Shown here piece after piece: positions 35,566 to 44,436 of a stretch of DNA of 47,160 nt (position 1 is the stretch's first letter; every line of letters starts with the position of its first letter). The position numbers and the translations under genes are program-made. Origin of the DNA: an uncultured Prevotella sp. (GTDB lineage: Bacteria > Bacteroidota > Bacteroidia > Bacteroidales > Bacteroidaceae). Under the pieces are notes generated by a model. The model saw nothing but the letters and a program-made list of their open reading frames with translations, was not told where the DNA came from and searched no databases. The stretch covers positions 1 through 47,160 of the forward strand of contig ONHQ01000022.1 of the NCBI GenBank assembly GCA_900317685.1, in the 5' to 3' direction.

Positions 35566-35930
35566 ACAAAACACCTTCCACTTCAACTCGCAATCTAGAG
35601 AGCGCAGAATCGCCTTTTCGTCTTCAAACCCAGAAAAAACTGACTTTTCCCATCGATTTTTGCATTGTATCGTGCTCAGAAAGGCACTTTGGTGCTGTCA
35701 TTACGGCGTGATGACAGCATCAGAAAGCCTTTCTGACCACATCAAAAAGCCTTTCTGATCAGAAATTCTCTAGAGAATTTTGCAAGAAAAAGCCGAGATG
35801 TTATAGGGAAAAAACGCTCATGTTTATAACGTATTTGTTATCAATGACTTACAAAAACGCGCTATTTTTCGCGAAAATCAGAGCGAAGGAGGTCTTCGTC
35901 GCAAAGAATCGATTCTCAGAGCCCGTTTTT
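35566..35930 (+). repeat. Palindrome-bearing dispersed element, copy B
   Basis: It repeats the ordered blocks of 4151-4505 in the same orientation: ACAAAACACCT, CAATCTAGAGA, TCAGAAAGGC, CCTTTCTGATCA next to ATTCTCTAGAGAAT (18-bp perfect palindrome 35763-35780), ATAACGTATT and CTTACAAAAACGCGC. It has its own hairpin TGCTGTCAT/ATGACAGCA (35693-35719) where copy A has a different stem. It fills the gap between convergent manA and recA; no gene was seen in 35492-35994. Confidence 0.65.
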
Positions 35931-35945
35931 TGTCAGAAATAACAA

Positions 35946-35982
35946 CAAAGGGAAGAGCCGGCTCTGTCGGCTCTTCCCTTTG
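35946..35982 (-). terminator. Hairpin terminator after recA
   Basis: A perfect 15-bp stem (35946-35960 with 35968-35982), 7-base loop, 12 bases after the recA stop. The T run on the minus strand is weak (TTGTTATTT). Confidence 0.75.
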
Positions 35983-35994
35983 GATGAATGGTGA

Positions 35995-37044
35995 TTATTC
36001 TTTGTGATCTTTGATGGCTTTCATCACCAGTCCGGTGATCTCTTCCGAAAGTTCCGGGTTGTCGTTGATCAGCTTGATGGTAGCGTCACGGCCCTGAGCC
36101 AGTCGGCTGCCGTTGTAACTGAACCAACTGCCGCTCTTCTGGACGATGTTGTATTCCACTCCGAGGTCCACGAGCTCACCGGCCTTGTTGATGCCCTGGC
36201 CGAAGAGAATGTCGAACTCAGCCTTGCGGAAAGGAGGTGCTACCTTGTTCTTCACCACCTTCACACGCACGTGGTTGCCATATACCTCGTCGCCGTCCTT
36301 GAGCTGACTGGTACGGCGAATATCGAGACGAACGGAAGCGTAGAACTTCAGTGCGTTACCACCCGTGGTGGTCTCGGGGTTGCCAAACATCACACCGATC
36401 TTCTCACGCAACTGGTTGATGAAGATGCAGCAAGTGTTGGTCTTGGAGATCGTGCCGGTGAGCTTGCGCAAGGCCTGACTCATCAGTCGGGCCTGCAGGC
36501 CGACGGCAGAGTCGCCCATGGTGCCCTCGATCTCTTTCTTCGGCGTCAGTGCTGCGACAGAGTCCACGACGAGGATGTCCACAGCCGAGGAGCTGATGAG
36601 TTGGTCGGCAATTTGCAGTGCCTGCTCACCATTGTCGGGCTGAGAAATCCAGAGGTTGTCAACGTCCACACCGAGTTTCTCGGCATAGAAGCGGTCGAAG
36701 GCGTGCTCAGCGTCGATGAAGGCAGCGATGCCGCCCTGCTTCTGTGCCTCGGCGATGGCGTGGATGGCCAGCGTCGTCTTACCGGAAGACTCAGGACCAT
36801 AGATCTCGATGATACGGCCACGGGGGTAGCCGCCTACGCCGAGGGCGCAGTCCAGACCGATGGACCCCGTGGGGATGACCTCCACGTTCTCCACCTTCTC
36901 GTCGCCCATGCGCATGATCGATCCCTTGCCAAAGTCCTTCTCGATCTTTGCCATGGCCTCCTGAAGTGATTTCAGTTTGCCTTCACGCTCTTTCTTATCT
37001 TGTGCTGCTTTCTCTGCAGCCAGTTCTTCTTCTGTTTTTGCCAT
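35995..37044 (-). CDS. recA: Recombinase RecA
   Basis: RecA forms filaments on single-stranded DNA for strand exchange and repair. The 349-aa protein has Walker A GPESSGKT (83-90), the Walker B strand [10 protein letters not shown], loop L1 around [22 protein letters not shown], loop L2 around [16 protein letters not shown] and the normal C-terminal domain. I chose ATG 37044 ([10 protein letters not shown]); the longer in-frame extension to 37134 overlaps the upstream gene and encodes unrelated sequence. It is the last gene of a minus-strand run. No SOS box was recognised. Confidence 0.97.
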   Translation of the reverse strand: MAKTEEELAAEKAAQDKKEREGKLKSLQEAMAKIEKDFGKGSIMRMGDEKVENVEVIPTGSIGLDCALGVGGYPRGRIIEIYGPESSGKTTLAIHAIAEAQKQGGIAAFIDAEHAFDRFYAEKLGVDVDNLWISQPDNGEQALQIADQLISSSAVDILVVDSVAALTPKKEIEGTMGDSAVGLQARLMSQALRKLTGTISKTNTCCIFINQLREKIGVMFGNPETTTGGNALKFYASVRLDIRRTSQLKDGDEVYGNHVRVKVVKNKVAPPFRKAEFDILFGQGINKAGELVDLGVEYNIVQKSGSWFSYNGSRLAQGRDATIKLINDNPELSEEITGLVMKAIKDHKE

Positions 37045-37081
37045 TTCTGTTGTTGTTGTCTGTTTGTGGTATTTGGAATGA

Positions 37082-38320
37082 TTACAGTTCCAGGTCGCCG
37101 TCGTGAACCTCGTACCAGGGCAGTCCCTGCTCACCGAGTACCTTCAAGAACGGATCCGGGTCGAACTCCTCAACGTTGTACACGCCCGGTTTGCGCCAGA
37201 TGCCTTTGAGGAACATCATCGCGCCGGTCATGGCCGGAACGCCGGTGGTGTAGCTCACGCCCTGCATGCCTGTCTCCTTGTAAGCGTCCTGATGCTTGCA
37301 GTTGTTATATATATAATAGGTGTGTTCCTTGCCGTCTTTGATGCCACGGATGCGGCAGCCGATGGATGTCTCGCCGTCGTAGTTCTCGCCGAGATCCTGC
37401 GGGTTGGGCAGCACGGCCTTGAGGAACTGCAGCGGTACGATGTTGACTTTCACCATCTTGCCGGAGCCGTCGGCGAGCGGAGCCTCGTAGGTCACCTCGT
37501 CGATGCGCGACATGCCGAGGTTCTGAATGCAGTCGAGATAGGTCAGATACTGCTGCCCGAAGGTCATCCAGAAGCGTGCGCGGCGGATTGTCGGGAAGTT
37601 GATCACCAGACTCTCCAGTTCCTCGTGGTGCATGAGGTAGCTCTCGCGCGGCCCGATGTTGGGGTAAGTGAGCGCCTTGTGCACGGCGAGCGGGTCAGTC
37701 TCAATCCATTTGCCGTTCTCGTAATAGAGACCTTTCTGTGTGATCTCACGGATGTTGATCTCCGGGTTGAAGTTGGTGGCGAAGGCCTTGTGGTGGTTGC
37801 CGGCGTTGCAGTCCACGATGTCGAGGTCGATAATCTCGTCGAAGACATGCTTGGCAGCGTAGGCGGTGAACACCTGGCTCACGCCCGGGTCGAAGCCACA
37901 GCCGAGGATGGCGGTGAGTCCGGCTTTCTTGAAGCGGTCGCGGTAAGCCCACTGCCAGCTGTACTCAAAGTGAGCCTCGTCCTTGGGCTCGTAGTTGGCG
38001 GTGTCGAGATAGTTGACGCCGCATGCCAGACAGGCGTCCATGATGGTCAGGTCCTGGTAGGGCAGGGCAAGGTTGATGACCAGCTCGGGCTTGTAGCTGC
38101 CGATGAGTTGCTTGAGCTGCTCCACATCGTCGGCGTCGACCTCAGCGGTTTGGATGTCCATCTTGTATCCCTTGTCATGGATAGCCTTGACGAGTTTGTC
38201 GCACTTGTCCTTGTGGTGGCTGGCGATCATCAACTCAGAGAAGACGTCCTGGTTCTGTACCATCTTGAAGGCGCAGACCGTAGCTACGCCTCCGGCTCCA
38301 ATCATTAATACTCTACTCAT
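37082..38320 (-). CDS. Saccharopine dehydrogenase-family protein, probable carboxynorspermidine synthase
   Basis: The 412-aa protein has an N-terminal Rossmann motif [15 protein letters not shown] and the family segments [33 protein letters not shown] and [10 protein letters not shown]. It then has a catalytic-domain C-terminus with [17 protein letters not shown]. In Bacteroidota this family reductively condenses aspartate semialdehyde with diaminopropane or putrescine, giving carboxy(nor)spermidine for polyamine synthesis; that is family knowledge. A lysine-pathway role is the alternative. The partner decarboxylase gene is not in the window. It lies 37 bases upstream of recA. Confidence 0.85.
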   Translation of the reverse strand: MSRVLMIGAGGVATVCAFKMVQNQDVFSELMIASHHKDKCDKLVKAIHDKGYKMDIQTAEVDADDVEQLKQLIGSYKPELVINLALPYQDLTIMDACLACGVNYLDTANYEPKDEAHFEYSWQWAYRDRFKKAGLTAILGCGFDPGVSQVFTAYAAKHVFDEIIDLDIVDCNAGNHHKAFATNFNPEINIREITQKGLYYENGKWIETDPLAVHKALTYPNIGPRESYLMHHEELESLVINFPTIRRARFWMTFGQQYLTYLDCIQNLGMSRIDEVTYEAPLADGSGKMVKVNIVPLQFLKAVLPNPQDLGENYDGETSIGCRIRGIKDGKEHTYYIYNNCKHQDAYKETGMQGVSYTTGVPAMTGAMMFLKGIWRKPGVYNVEEFDPDPFLKVLGEQGLPWYEVHDGDLEL

Positions 38321-38387
38321 AGTTATATTCTTTTCTTGTTGTTTCTTTTTTAGTGTGAGTCCAAAGGGCTCCTGTCGTGTTGTCGGC

Positions 38388-39005
38388 TTAGTCCTCAGTC
38401 TTCAACTCGTCGGCTTTGATGCCGAGCGCGTTCATCAGCGAGTAGCCGAGAATCTCCTGACGGAAGTTGCCGCCGGGCATGGGCTGCATGGCGAAAACGG
38501 TGATACGCTTGTCGTCGGGAGCGTCGTGCAGGGCACGGCTCACGAGGTCGTAGCTCTCACCTTCCTCACCGTTGGGAATGATCATCAGCCGCCGCACTTC
38601 GTCGTGCTCAAGTATCGTGCGGATCGCATCCTGCATGTAGTCGTCCTTGGCGACCATGCTGCCGGTGGGATAGGCGTTGACGAGAAACTCGCCGAGCTTG
38701 TCGTCGCGGAAAGCCTGGGCGTTGAGTTCGGTGTCGTAGACCGACGGCGAGAAGTTGTCGAGCTGTTTCTTGCTCTTGTCGTGGAGCAAGACCAGCTGCG
38801 TCTCGTGCGGCTTGCTGTCCTCGCGCAGTCCGCCGTCAAGGGCAATGTCCACAGCCCAGCGGCTGAGATCAGCCTTAGGGATGCGACGGCCTATCATCCG
38901 CTCGAACTGTACGCTCAGGCGGAAGGTGACGAGGTCGATGTAGTCGGCATCGGCCAAAATGATGTTTTCGCTAAGTTTTACGTTTTGGGTATTTGGCATG
39001 TTCAT
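38388..39005 (-). CDS. Conserved hypothetical protein (about 205 aa; possibly DUF6621)
   Basis: The protein begins MNMPNTQNVKLSENIILADADYIDL. It contains segments such as FERMIGRRIPKADLSRWAVDIALDGG, RRLMIIPNGEEGESYDL and the C-terminal RQEILGYSLMNALGIKADEL. No signal peptide or membrane helix is seen. I think this is the family named DUF6621 in Bacteroidales, but the assignment rests on memory. The start is ATG 39005 or ATG 38999. The promoter's -7 box ends at 39010, so the mRNA has almost no leader. It is followed by the carboxynorspermidine synthase gene 67 bases downstream. Confidence 0.75.
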   Translation of the reverse strand: MNMPNTQNVKLSENIILADADYIDLVTFRLSVQFERMIGRRIPKADLSRWAVDIALDGGLREDSKPHETQLVLLHDKSKKQLDNFSPSVYDTELNAQAFRDDKLGEFLVNAYPTGSMVAKDDYMQDAIRTILEHDEVRRLMIIPNGEEGESYDLVSRALHDAPDDKRITVFAMQPMPGGNFRQEILGYSLMNALGIKADELKTED

Positions 39006-39009
39006 ATTG

Positions 39010-39040
39010 CAAAGGTACAGCAAACGTGGGGAATATCAAA
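39010..39040 (-). promoter_or_regulatory. Consensus promoter abutting the 39005 start codon
   Basis: On the minus strand, TTTG (39040-39037), a 19-base spacer and TACCTTTG (39017-39010) match the consensus exactly. The first ATG begins 4 bases after the -7 box, the second 10 bases after it. Confidence 0.7.
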
Positions 39041-39099
39041 GGAAAACATCATTTTTTTATTCTATGAAACCGCAATGAAGCACCGCGAAAAGTGGTTTC

Positions 39100-39948
39100 T
39101 TAATAGACGCTTTCCACCGTATAGCCCTGAGCCTTCAACGTGGCGAGAACGCCATCACTGCCTCCCAGCGCTGAGGCGGGGAGTACGAAGAAGGTGGGCT
39201 TGCCGGACATGAAGGTCACCATCTTGGCTGTCCAGGCTTTGATGTCGGGTTTGGCGCCGATGGTCAGGGCATTGGCGGCAGAGCCATCCATGTCCTTGTT
39301 GTCGAAGGCTGCTACGCTCTTGTCCACCTTGAGCAGTGCGGCATTGGTATTCTCAAGAAAGGCTACGAGCTCAGCAGCCTGCTTCTCAGGTGAGATGGCT
39401 TTCAGTGCGTTGATATAGTCGTCGGCCTCGGTGAGTCCATAGACGGGTTCTCCGTTGCGGCGGGCCTGCGCTTCGAAATACTCATTGAACGAGTGTGTCG
39501 GATCGTATTCGCCCATGTGGTTGGCGACGAAGAGCAGTTTGTAGAAGTCGGAGAGGACGGCCAACGGCATCTTGCTATTGTAGCGTCGCTGGTTGTAGGG
39601 GCTGTTCCACGATACCTCGGTGTATTTCCTGAGGAAGCCATCAAGGAGTTTCACCTGTGCGGGCGTGAGCAGAGAGGAGAGCGTCTTGCCCTCGGGCAGA
39701 CGCTCGGCGTCGCTGATGGCCGAGGCATAGGGTGTGCGGTTGATGTCCTCAACGAGCTGGTCGGTGTTGGTGAGGGCGTCCTTGATGGCAGTGACGTTGT
39801 CCACGACACCTAAAGGATTGATATAGGGATGTGAGGCGACAATGAATGAGGGCTTCAGACTGTCGCCGGAGACTTTGTAGAGGAGTTGGGCATTAGCCTT
39901 AACAGCGAGACAGCAGAAGGCCATCACGATGATCAGAATTTTTTTCAT
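39100..39948 (-). CDS. TraB/GumN family protein, diverged
   Basis: This 282-aa protein has a signal peptide (about 1-20, ending VKANAQ). Its pattern matches TraB/GumN proteins of the phylum: LLYKVSGDSLKPSFIVASHPYIN near the start, a helical middle (LTPAQVKLLDGFLRKY), TEADDYINALKAISPEKQAAEL, and the C-terminal FFVLPASALGGSDGVLATLKAQGYTVESVY. The usual N-terminal G-T-H-H motif reads A-S-H-P here and the following G-E is not clear, so catalytic competence is doubtful. It starts 36 bases after the DUF4435 gene and may share its transcript. Confidence 0.75.
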   Translation of the reverse strand: MKKILIIVMAFCCLAVKANAQLLYKVSGDSLKPSFIVASHPYINPLGVVDNVTAIKDALTNTDQLVEDINRTPYASAISDAERLPEGKTLSSLLTPAQVKLLDGFLRKYTEVSWNSPYNQRRYNSKMPLAVLSDFYKLLFVANHMGEYDPTHSFNEYFEAQARRNGEPVYGLTEADDYINALKAISPEKQAAELVAFLENTNAALLKVDKSVAAFDNKDMDGSAANALTIGAKPDIKAWTAKMVTFMSGKPTFFVLPASALGGSDGVLATLKAQGYTVESVY

Positions 39949-39984
39949 GATAATGTTTAATATGTTAGATGAATACTTCTTGAA

Positions 39985-41037
39985 TCAGTTAATCGGTGTG
40001 TTAGTTGTGTTGTTGTTGATGAGGGATTCGTTGGGTTGCTTGTTGCAGCGCTCAACAAACGTTTTTAGGTCTTTCTCGATCTGATGATATTGTGGTGAGC
40101 GCAGGAAGCCGGCGTTTTTCTTGAGCATGGAGGTGATGTCGGTTAGACTGTTGGTATAGCACGAGAGCTCGTTGCGACGTTGTGTGCCGTGAACGCTTTC
40201 GCGTGCGATCTCGCTCTGCCGTTGTCTGACGAGCTTTTCGCAGACTTTGCTGAGCATAGGCACGACTACCTTGTCGAAGAGGTGGTGGCCCTGGATATAC
40301 ATGTAAGTGTTGTCGGGTGTGACGCCCAACTCTTTCAGACTGTCCTCTACTTGCTGATAGCTCCTTTGCTCATTGGGATGGATGCGCCACAGCTGTGCTA
40401 CTTTCTTTTCGGCTTTTTGTTTGACCCGGCTGATCGGTTCCCAAGGATTGGAAAGGGAAAAGCCGCCCGGCTCGATGATGCGCAGGAACTCGGTGAGCGT
40501 GAAGTCGTTGTAGTGGGGCGTGCGGTAGTACCAGATGTTCCAGACGAAGAGGGGATAGATGGCACGGGAATATTGCCGCAGATACTCTTCCATGTCGAAG
40601 ATGCTGTGATCGTTGAGCGTCACGGCGACGCAGACCTCGTGGAGCGAAGGGGCATAGCACTGCATGTTCTCGATGGCGTAGGCGTAGGTGTGGAAGACGT
40701 AAGGATTGGAGATGACGGCGCGCGACGTCTCGGTCTTGCCCTGGATGAGGTAGTCGTAGTCAGCATCGACACAGGCAATCATGCTCTGTCCCGTCTTGCC
40801 GGAGAGCAGGCGCATGAGCACTGCCTTCTTTCCCCGCTCAAGATGTTGCATCCTCGATGGCAGCATGATCTCGAAGTAGAGCGTGTCGGTCTCAAACTGA
40901 CTGAGGATCTGCCGCCAGAAGAAGACGTCGTCGTAGCTCTCAACGTAGGCGACGACTTTCCTGCGCGCACGTTTCGACTGCAGCCGGTTGGCTGCCTCGA
41001 AATAGCTGGAGGTGAGGTTGTCCCTTAATCTTTTCAT
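39985..41037 (-). CDS. DUF4435 protein with TOPRIM-like acidic motifs (AriB-like)
   Basis: This 350-aa soluble protein shows a TOPRIM-like arrangement: a conserved E33 in VVAYVESYDDVFFW and a D-x-D at 91-93 in MIACVDADYDYLI, then the YAYAIENMQCY segment typical of DUF4435. DUF4435 proteins paired with an ABC-type ATPase form the PARIS anti-phage system, where AriB is the toxic nuclease. It begins 4 bases after the ATPase stop, so the two are coupled in the AriA-AriB order. A housekeeping role is also possible, because the pair lies among core genes with no mobile-element signs. The C-terminus is Asn/Thr-rich (NNNTTNTP). Confidence 0.8.
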   Translation of the reverse strand: MKRLRDNLTSSYFEAANRLQSKRARRKVVAYVESYDDVFFWRQILSQFETDTLYFEIMLPSRMQHLERGKKAVLMRLLSGKTGQSMIACVDADYDYLIQGKTETSRAVISNPYVFHTYAYAIENMQCYAPSLHEVCVAVTLNDHSIFDMEEYLRQYSRAIYPLFVWNIWYYRTPHYNDFTLTEFLRIIEPGGFSLSNPWEPISRVKQKAEKKVAQLWRIHPNEQRSYQQVEDSLKELGVTPDNTYMYIQGHHLFDKVVVPMLSKVCEKLVRQRQSEIARESVHGTQRRNELSCYTNSLTDITSMLKKNAGFLRSPQYHQIEKDLKTFVERCNKQPNESLINNNTTNTPIN

Positions 41038-41041
41038 GGCT

Positions 41042-41863
41042 TTAGTTCTCCACAGTGATGTCGCTGACCTCGGTGACCTTGTCCATCCATCCGTTCATGA
41101 TCACGGCGGGGGAGTGGGTGGTGAGGATGATCTGCACGTTGGGGTTGAGGCGGAGGATGAGGTCGATGAGTTGCTTCTGCCATTCCACGTGCAGGCTCAC
41201 CTCGGGCTCGTCCATGAAGAGCACATAGTTTTTCTGGTCTTCCACGAGCACGGTGAGCAGGATGACGAGGATCTGCTTCTCACCACTGGAGAGCTGGTAG
41301 GGCAGAAGCGTCTCGCCGATCTGTGTGAACTTGATCTCGTTTTCCGTGCGGATGATCTTCTTTCCGGTCTCGGCGAAGAGGCTGTCCATGATGTCCTGGA
41401 AGTCCTTCTTCGGTTGCGAGAGCGCCTGCGCCTTCTCTGCGGCATCGGGCTCACCGCTCTGTAAGGTGGCGATGATGCGGTTGCCGATGTTGACTTGGTA
41501 GTCGAGATATTTCCTTTGCAACAGGAAGATCTGCCAGTCCATCTCGGTGGCCAGCGTGAGTCCCATCTTCGTCACCGCGTCGGAATTGATGATCGGGCGG
41601 TCGAAGCTGCGGATGATGTCGAAGCGGATAAGGCGTGCGTCCTCCGGCTCCACCTTCAGATGTACGCCTTTGAGCAGATGGCTGGGGAAGTCGCCACCGG
41701 CCGAGAGACCCTTGACCACCTTGTTGAGGATGGTCGACTTGCCCACACCGTTGACGCCGCTGAGAATGTTGACCTGGCGGTCGAGGTCCCAGATGATATG
41801 CTTGCGGCCACTCCAGAGGGCGTCGATCTCTATCTGCTTGATATAGTCTGCGTATTTCTGCAT
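41042..41863 (-). CDS. SMC/ABC-type AAA ATPase paired with DUF4435 (AriA-like)
   Basis: This 273-aa ATPase has Walker A GVNGVGKST (36-44), the ABC signature LSSGEKQ (191-197), Walker B YVLFMDEPEVSLH (213-225) and the H-loop LTTHSPA (H250). The lack of membrane segments and of a long coiled coil places it with RecF/OLD/AAA_15-like cytoplasmic ATPases rather than transporters. The start is ATG 41863 (MQKYADYIKQ); the frame stays open further upstream only as antisense to the EamA gene. In PARIS the ATPase senses phage anti-restriction proteins and releases the DUF4435 effector. Whether this shorter protein works that way is inference. Confidence 0.85.
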   Translation of the reverse strand: MQKYADYIKQIEIDALWSGRKHIIWDLDRQVNILSGVNGVGKSTILNKVVKGLSAGGDFPSHLLKGVHLKVEPEDARLIRFDIIRSFDRPIINSDAVTKMGLTLATEMDWQIFLLQRKYLDYQVNIGNRIIATLQSGEPDAAEKAQALSQPKKDFQDIMDSLFAETGKKIIRTENEIKFTQIGETLLPYQLSSGEKQILVILLTVLVEDQKNYVLFMDEPEVSLHVEWQKQLIDLILRLNPNVQIILTTHSPAVIMNGWMDKVTEVSDITVEN

Positions 41864-41887
41864 AGTTGTTTCGGTTTTTTCTTTTGG

Positions 41888-41895
41888 CAAATATA
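41888..41895 (-). promoter_or_regulatory. -7 box for the ATPase/DUF4435 operon
   Basis: TATATTTG on the minus strand lies 24 bases before the ATG at 41863. It is divergent from the EamA promoter. Confidence 0.45.
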
Positions 41896-41938
41896 AGGAA
41901 AATTTCGGTAAGTTGTATCGCTGAAAGGCAATTATTAG

Positions 41939-41946
41939 TAACTTTG
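41939..41946 (+). promoter_or_regulatory. -7 box upstream of the EamA transporter
   Basis: TAACTTTG matches the consensus, 38 bases before ATG 41985. Confidence 0.45.
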
Positions 41947-41984
41947 CATATGAATTTGACAATAATAAGAAAAGGAAAGAAAAG

Positions 41985-42929
41985 ATGAAGGATAACCGTG
42001 TGCCCTTGCAGGCACATCTGAGTATGTTTGCTGTCGAGGCTATTTGGGGGCTGATGGCGCCGATCGGCAAGGCTGCGATGAACAGTGGTTTTGATGGCAT
42101 CTCTGTGGTGTCGTTTCGTGTGGCGGGGGCTGCCCTGCTCTTTTGGGTGGCCTCGCTGATAGGTCCGCGCGAGCATATTCCGGCGCGCGACATCGTGAAG
42201 TTGGCGGGCGCAGCATTGCTCGGTATCGTGTTTAACCAAGGACTGTACAACATCGGGCTGAGTATCACCTCGCCCGTCAATGCCAGCATCGTCACCACGT
42301 CGATGCCTATCTTTGCCATGGTGCTCTCCTTCTTCATTCTCAAGGAACCGATCACATGGAAGAAGGCATTGGGCGTGGCAATCGGTTGCGGTGGCGCGCT
42401 CATCCTCATCCTCAGCAGTGCGCACGCGGGAAGCGCGAAGGTCGGCAACATTCGCGGAGATCTGATGTGCTTTGGCGCGCAGTTCTCTTTTGCCCTTTAC
42501 CTGGCTCTCTTCAATCCGATTATACGTAAATATAATGTGTTCACGGTCAACAAGTGGATGTTTACGTGGGCCTCGCTTTTCGTCCTGCCGTTCACGTCCT
42601 GGCATGTCAGTCAGTTGCCGTGGGCGACGTTCACTGTAGCCACGTGGTTAGAGGTGGGCTATGTGGTCGTTTTCGGCACGTTTGTCAGCTATCTGCTCAG
42701 CGTGGTGGCTCAGCGCGTGTTGCGGCCTACGGTGGTGAGCGTATATAATTATGTGCAGCCTATCGTCTCGGTCATCGTCAGTGTGGCTGTTGGACTGAGT
42801 GTCTTCACGCTGCCGCAGGGCGTGGCTGTCATTCTGGTCTTCTCCGGTGTGTGGCTTGTCATCAAGTCAAAGTCGAAGAGAGACGAAGAGAAGCGTGGAA
42901 AGAATGCAAAGTTGAATGATGTGTGTTGA
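41985..42929 (+). CDS. EamA/DMT family transporter
   Basis: This 314-aa inner-membrane protein has about ten hydrophobic helices in two EamA repeats. Repeat 1 includes WGLMAPIGKAAMNSGFD and PVNASIVTTSMPIFAMVLSFFILKEPITWKKALG. Repeat 2 ends VVSVYNYVQPIVSVIVSVAVG and a final helix with WLVIKSKSKRDEEKR. Both proline-bearing helix motifs are intact. The substrate is unknown; relatives export amino acids, purines or other metabolites. The MFS gene starts 12 bases after its stop, so they are co-transcribed. Confidence 0.92.
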   Translation: MKDNRVPLQAHLSMFAVEAIWGLMAPIGKAAMNSGFDGISVVSFRVAGAALLFWVASLIGPREHIPARDIVKLAGAALLGIVFNQGLYNIGLSITSPVNASIVTTSMPIFAMVLSFFILKEPITWKKALGVAIGCGGALILILSSAHAGSAKVGNIRGDLMCFGAQFSFALYLALFNPIIRKYNVFTVNKWMFTWASLFVLPFTSWHVSQLPWATFTVATWLEVGYVVVFGTFVSYLLSVVAQRVLRPTVVSVYNYVQPIVSVIVSVAVGLSVFTLPQGVAVILVFSGVWLVIKSKSKRDEEKRGKNAKLNDVC

Positions 42930-42941
42930 GATGTTGTAAAG

Positions 42942-44180
42942 ATGAGTGAGAAGAAAAGGCGGATGTCAGCAGCAATGACGTTCATCGTGCTGTTTGGCAT
43001 GGTGAGCTTGTTTTCAGATATGACCCACGAGAGTGCGAACAGCATACGTGGCGCCTTCCTTGCTTTGGCAGGGGCGTCGGCGGCAGTCATCGGATTTGTG
43101 TCGGGATTGGGAGAACTGGTGGGCTATGGCCTGCGCTATGTCTTTGGCCGGCTCACGGACAAGACACGACACTACTGGCCGATGGTGCTCTTCGGCTATG
43201 CACTCGACGTGGTGGCTGTGCCGGCATTGGCGCTTGTCGGTCGTCATGGTTGGGTGCTGGCGTGTGCGTTGCTCATCGTTCAGCGGTTGGGTAAAGCTAT
43301 CAAGAAACCGGCCAAGGACACGGTGATGTCGTTTGCTGCCACGCAAGAAGGGGTGGGCAAGAGCTTTGCCATTCAAGAGCTGCTCGACCAGATCGGTGCC
43401 GTGCTCGGCCCTGTGCTGCTCTATCTCATCATGCTCTTCCAGCGGCGCGACGATGCTTTCAGCGACTACCGCACGTGTTTTGCCTTTCTTGCCATACCGG
43501 GTGCCATCACCTTATTATTATTATGGCTGACGTATAAGCGTTTTCCGCATCCCGAGAACTTTGAGCCTGAACCGAAGGAGTATGTTCCTTTCCTTGTCAG
43601 CAAGCGCTTTGTGGTGTATATTCTTGGCATCAGCCTCTTTGCCTTTGGTTTTGCCGACTACTCGCTGATTGTCATGCATTTCTCGCGTCAGCATCTCTTC
43701 ACGGCTGCCGTCCTGCCGTTGCTCTATGCGCTGGCAATGCTCACCGATGCGGCTTCCGCCTTTGTCTTTGGTTGGCTCTTCGACCGTCATGCCCGCTTGT
43801 CGCTGGTCCTTTCCACATTAGTGGCCGCTCCTTTTGCTGTATTCGTCTTCTTGGGCGGTGACGTGGCGAACGTGCTTGTCGGAGGGACGAGCACCGGCAT
43901 TGCTTCGATTTGTGCTATCATCGGCGTGGTGCTGTGGGGCATTGGCATGGGTGCGCAGGAGTCGATCCTCAAGGCTTCCGTGGCTACAATGGTGCCTAAG
44001 CGCAGTCGTGCTACGGGTTACGGCATCTTTGAGTGCTGTTTCGGTGCTGCCTGGTTTTTGGGCAGTTGGCTCCTCGGTGTGCTCTACGACCAGTCGCTCA
44101 CGGCCATGGTCATTGTCAGCGTGGTTGTGCAACTATTAGCAGCAATCATGTTTTGGTGGAAGACACCAAACGAGAAATAG
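42942..44180 (+). CDS. Major facilitator superfamily transporter
   Basis: This 412-aa protein has about twelve transmembrane segments. A cytoplasmic loop after helix 2 (GLRYVFGRLTDKTRHYWP) fits the MFS G-x-x-x-D-R-x-x-R signature loosely. Helix 4-5 segments include KAIKKPAKDTVMSFAA and FAIQELLDQIGAVLGPVLLYL, the pattern of the quinolone/UMF-like MFS group common in bacteria. The second half has FGFADYSLIVMHF and IGMGAQESILKASVATMVPKRSRATGYGIF. The substrate is not predictable. It is coupled to the EamA gene. Confidence 0.9.
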   Translation: MSEKKRRMSAAMTFIVLFGMVSLFSDMTHESANSIRGAFLALAGASAAVIGFVSGLGELVGYGLRYVFGRLTDKTRHYWPMVLFGYALDVVAVPALALVGRHGWVLACALLIVQRLGKAIKKPAKDTVMSFAATQEGVGKSFAIQELLDQIGAVLGPVLLYLIMLFQRRDDAFSDYRTCFAFLAIPGAITLLLLWLTYKRFPHPENFEPEPKEYVPFLVSKRFVVYILGISLFAFGFADYSLIVMHFSRQHLFTAAVLPLLYALAMLTDAASAFVFGWLFDRHARLSLVLSTLVAAPFAVFVFLGGDVANVLVGGTSTGIASICAIIGVVLWGIGMGAQESILKASVATMVPKRSRATGYGIFECCFGAAWFLGSWLLGVLYDQSLTAMVIVSVVVQLLAAIMFWWKTPNEK

Positions 44181-44329
44181 TTTATAGAAACATCATGTCA
44201 TTGATCGTCAGGTAGGTGATACGTCATTACTTTGAGCTTGGCATGGCGGACGGCTTTTCCCCTTGCGCTTTAGGGAAAATCCATGGGCGTTTTAGGGATT
44301 TGCCACAGGGAGGGCATCGTCTTTTAGGC

Positions 44330-44337
44330 TATCTTTG
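44330..44337 (+). promoter_or_regulatory. -7 box upstream of the Arg-rich small gene
   Basis: TATCTTTG matches the consensus, about 99 bases before ATG 44437. No ideal -33 box is present. The short ORF overlapping this interval has no coding character. Confidence 0.45.
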
Positions 44338-44436
44338 CAGCGTGATTCAACGAAGAATACGTCTCAGGCCCAAGGCCGGGACGGCAGACTTCAATGAGAG
44401 AGTTACAATGATAAGAGAACATTAAAAACATAGACG

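Noticed and set aside
37045-37134. Longer N-terminus for RecA
   Set aside because: It would overlap the upstream gene and adds residues unlike any RecA; ATG 37044 gives the normal N-terminus.
37103-38308. A 401-codon open frame opposite the carboxynorspermidine synthase gene
   Set aside because: Antisense shadow with Val/Leu/His-rich composition; the minus-strand frame has family motifs throughout.
41864-42605. Upstream extensions of the ATPase frame into the EamA region
   Set aside because: The extra sequence is antisense to the EamA gene and would cross the divergent promoters; the natural start is ATG 41863.
44216-44425. Short ORF upstream of the Arg-rich gene
   Set aside because: It spans the -7 box of that gene and has no ribosome site or recognisable sequence; more likely leader and promoter DNA.
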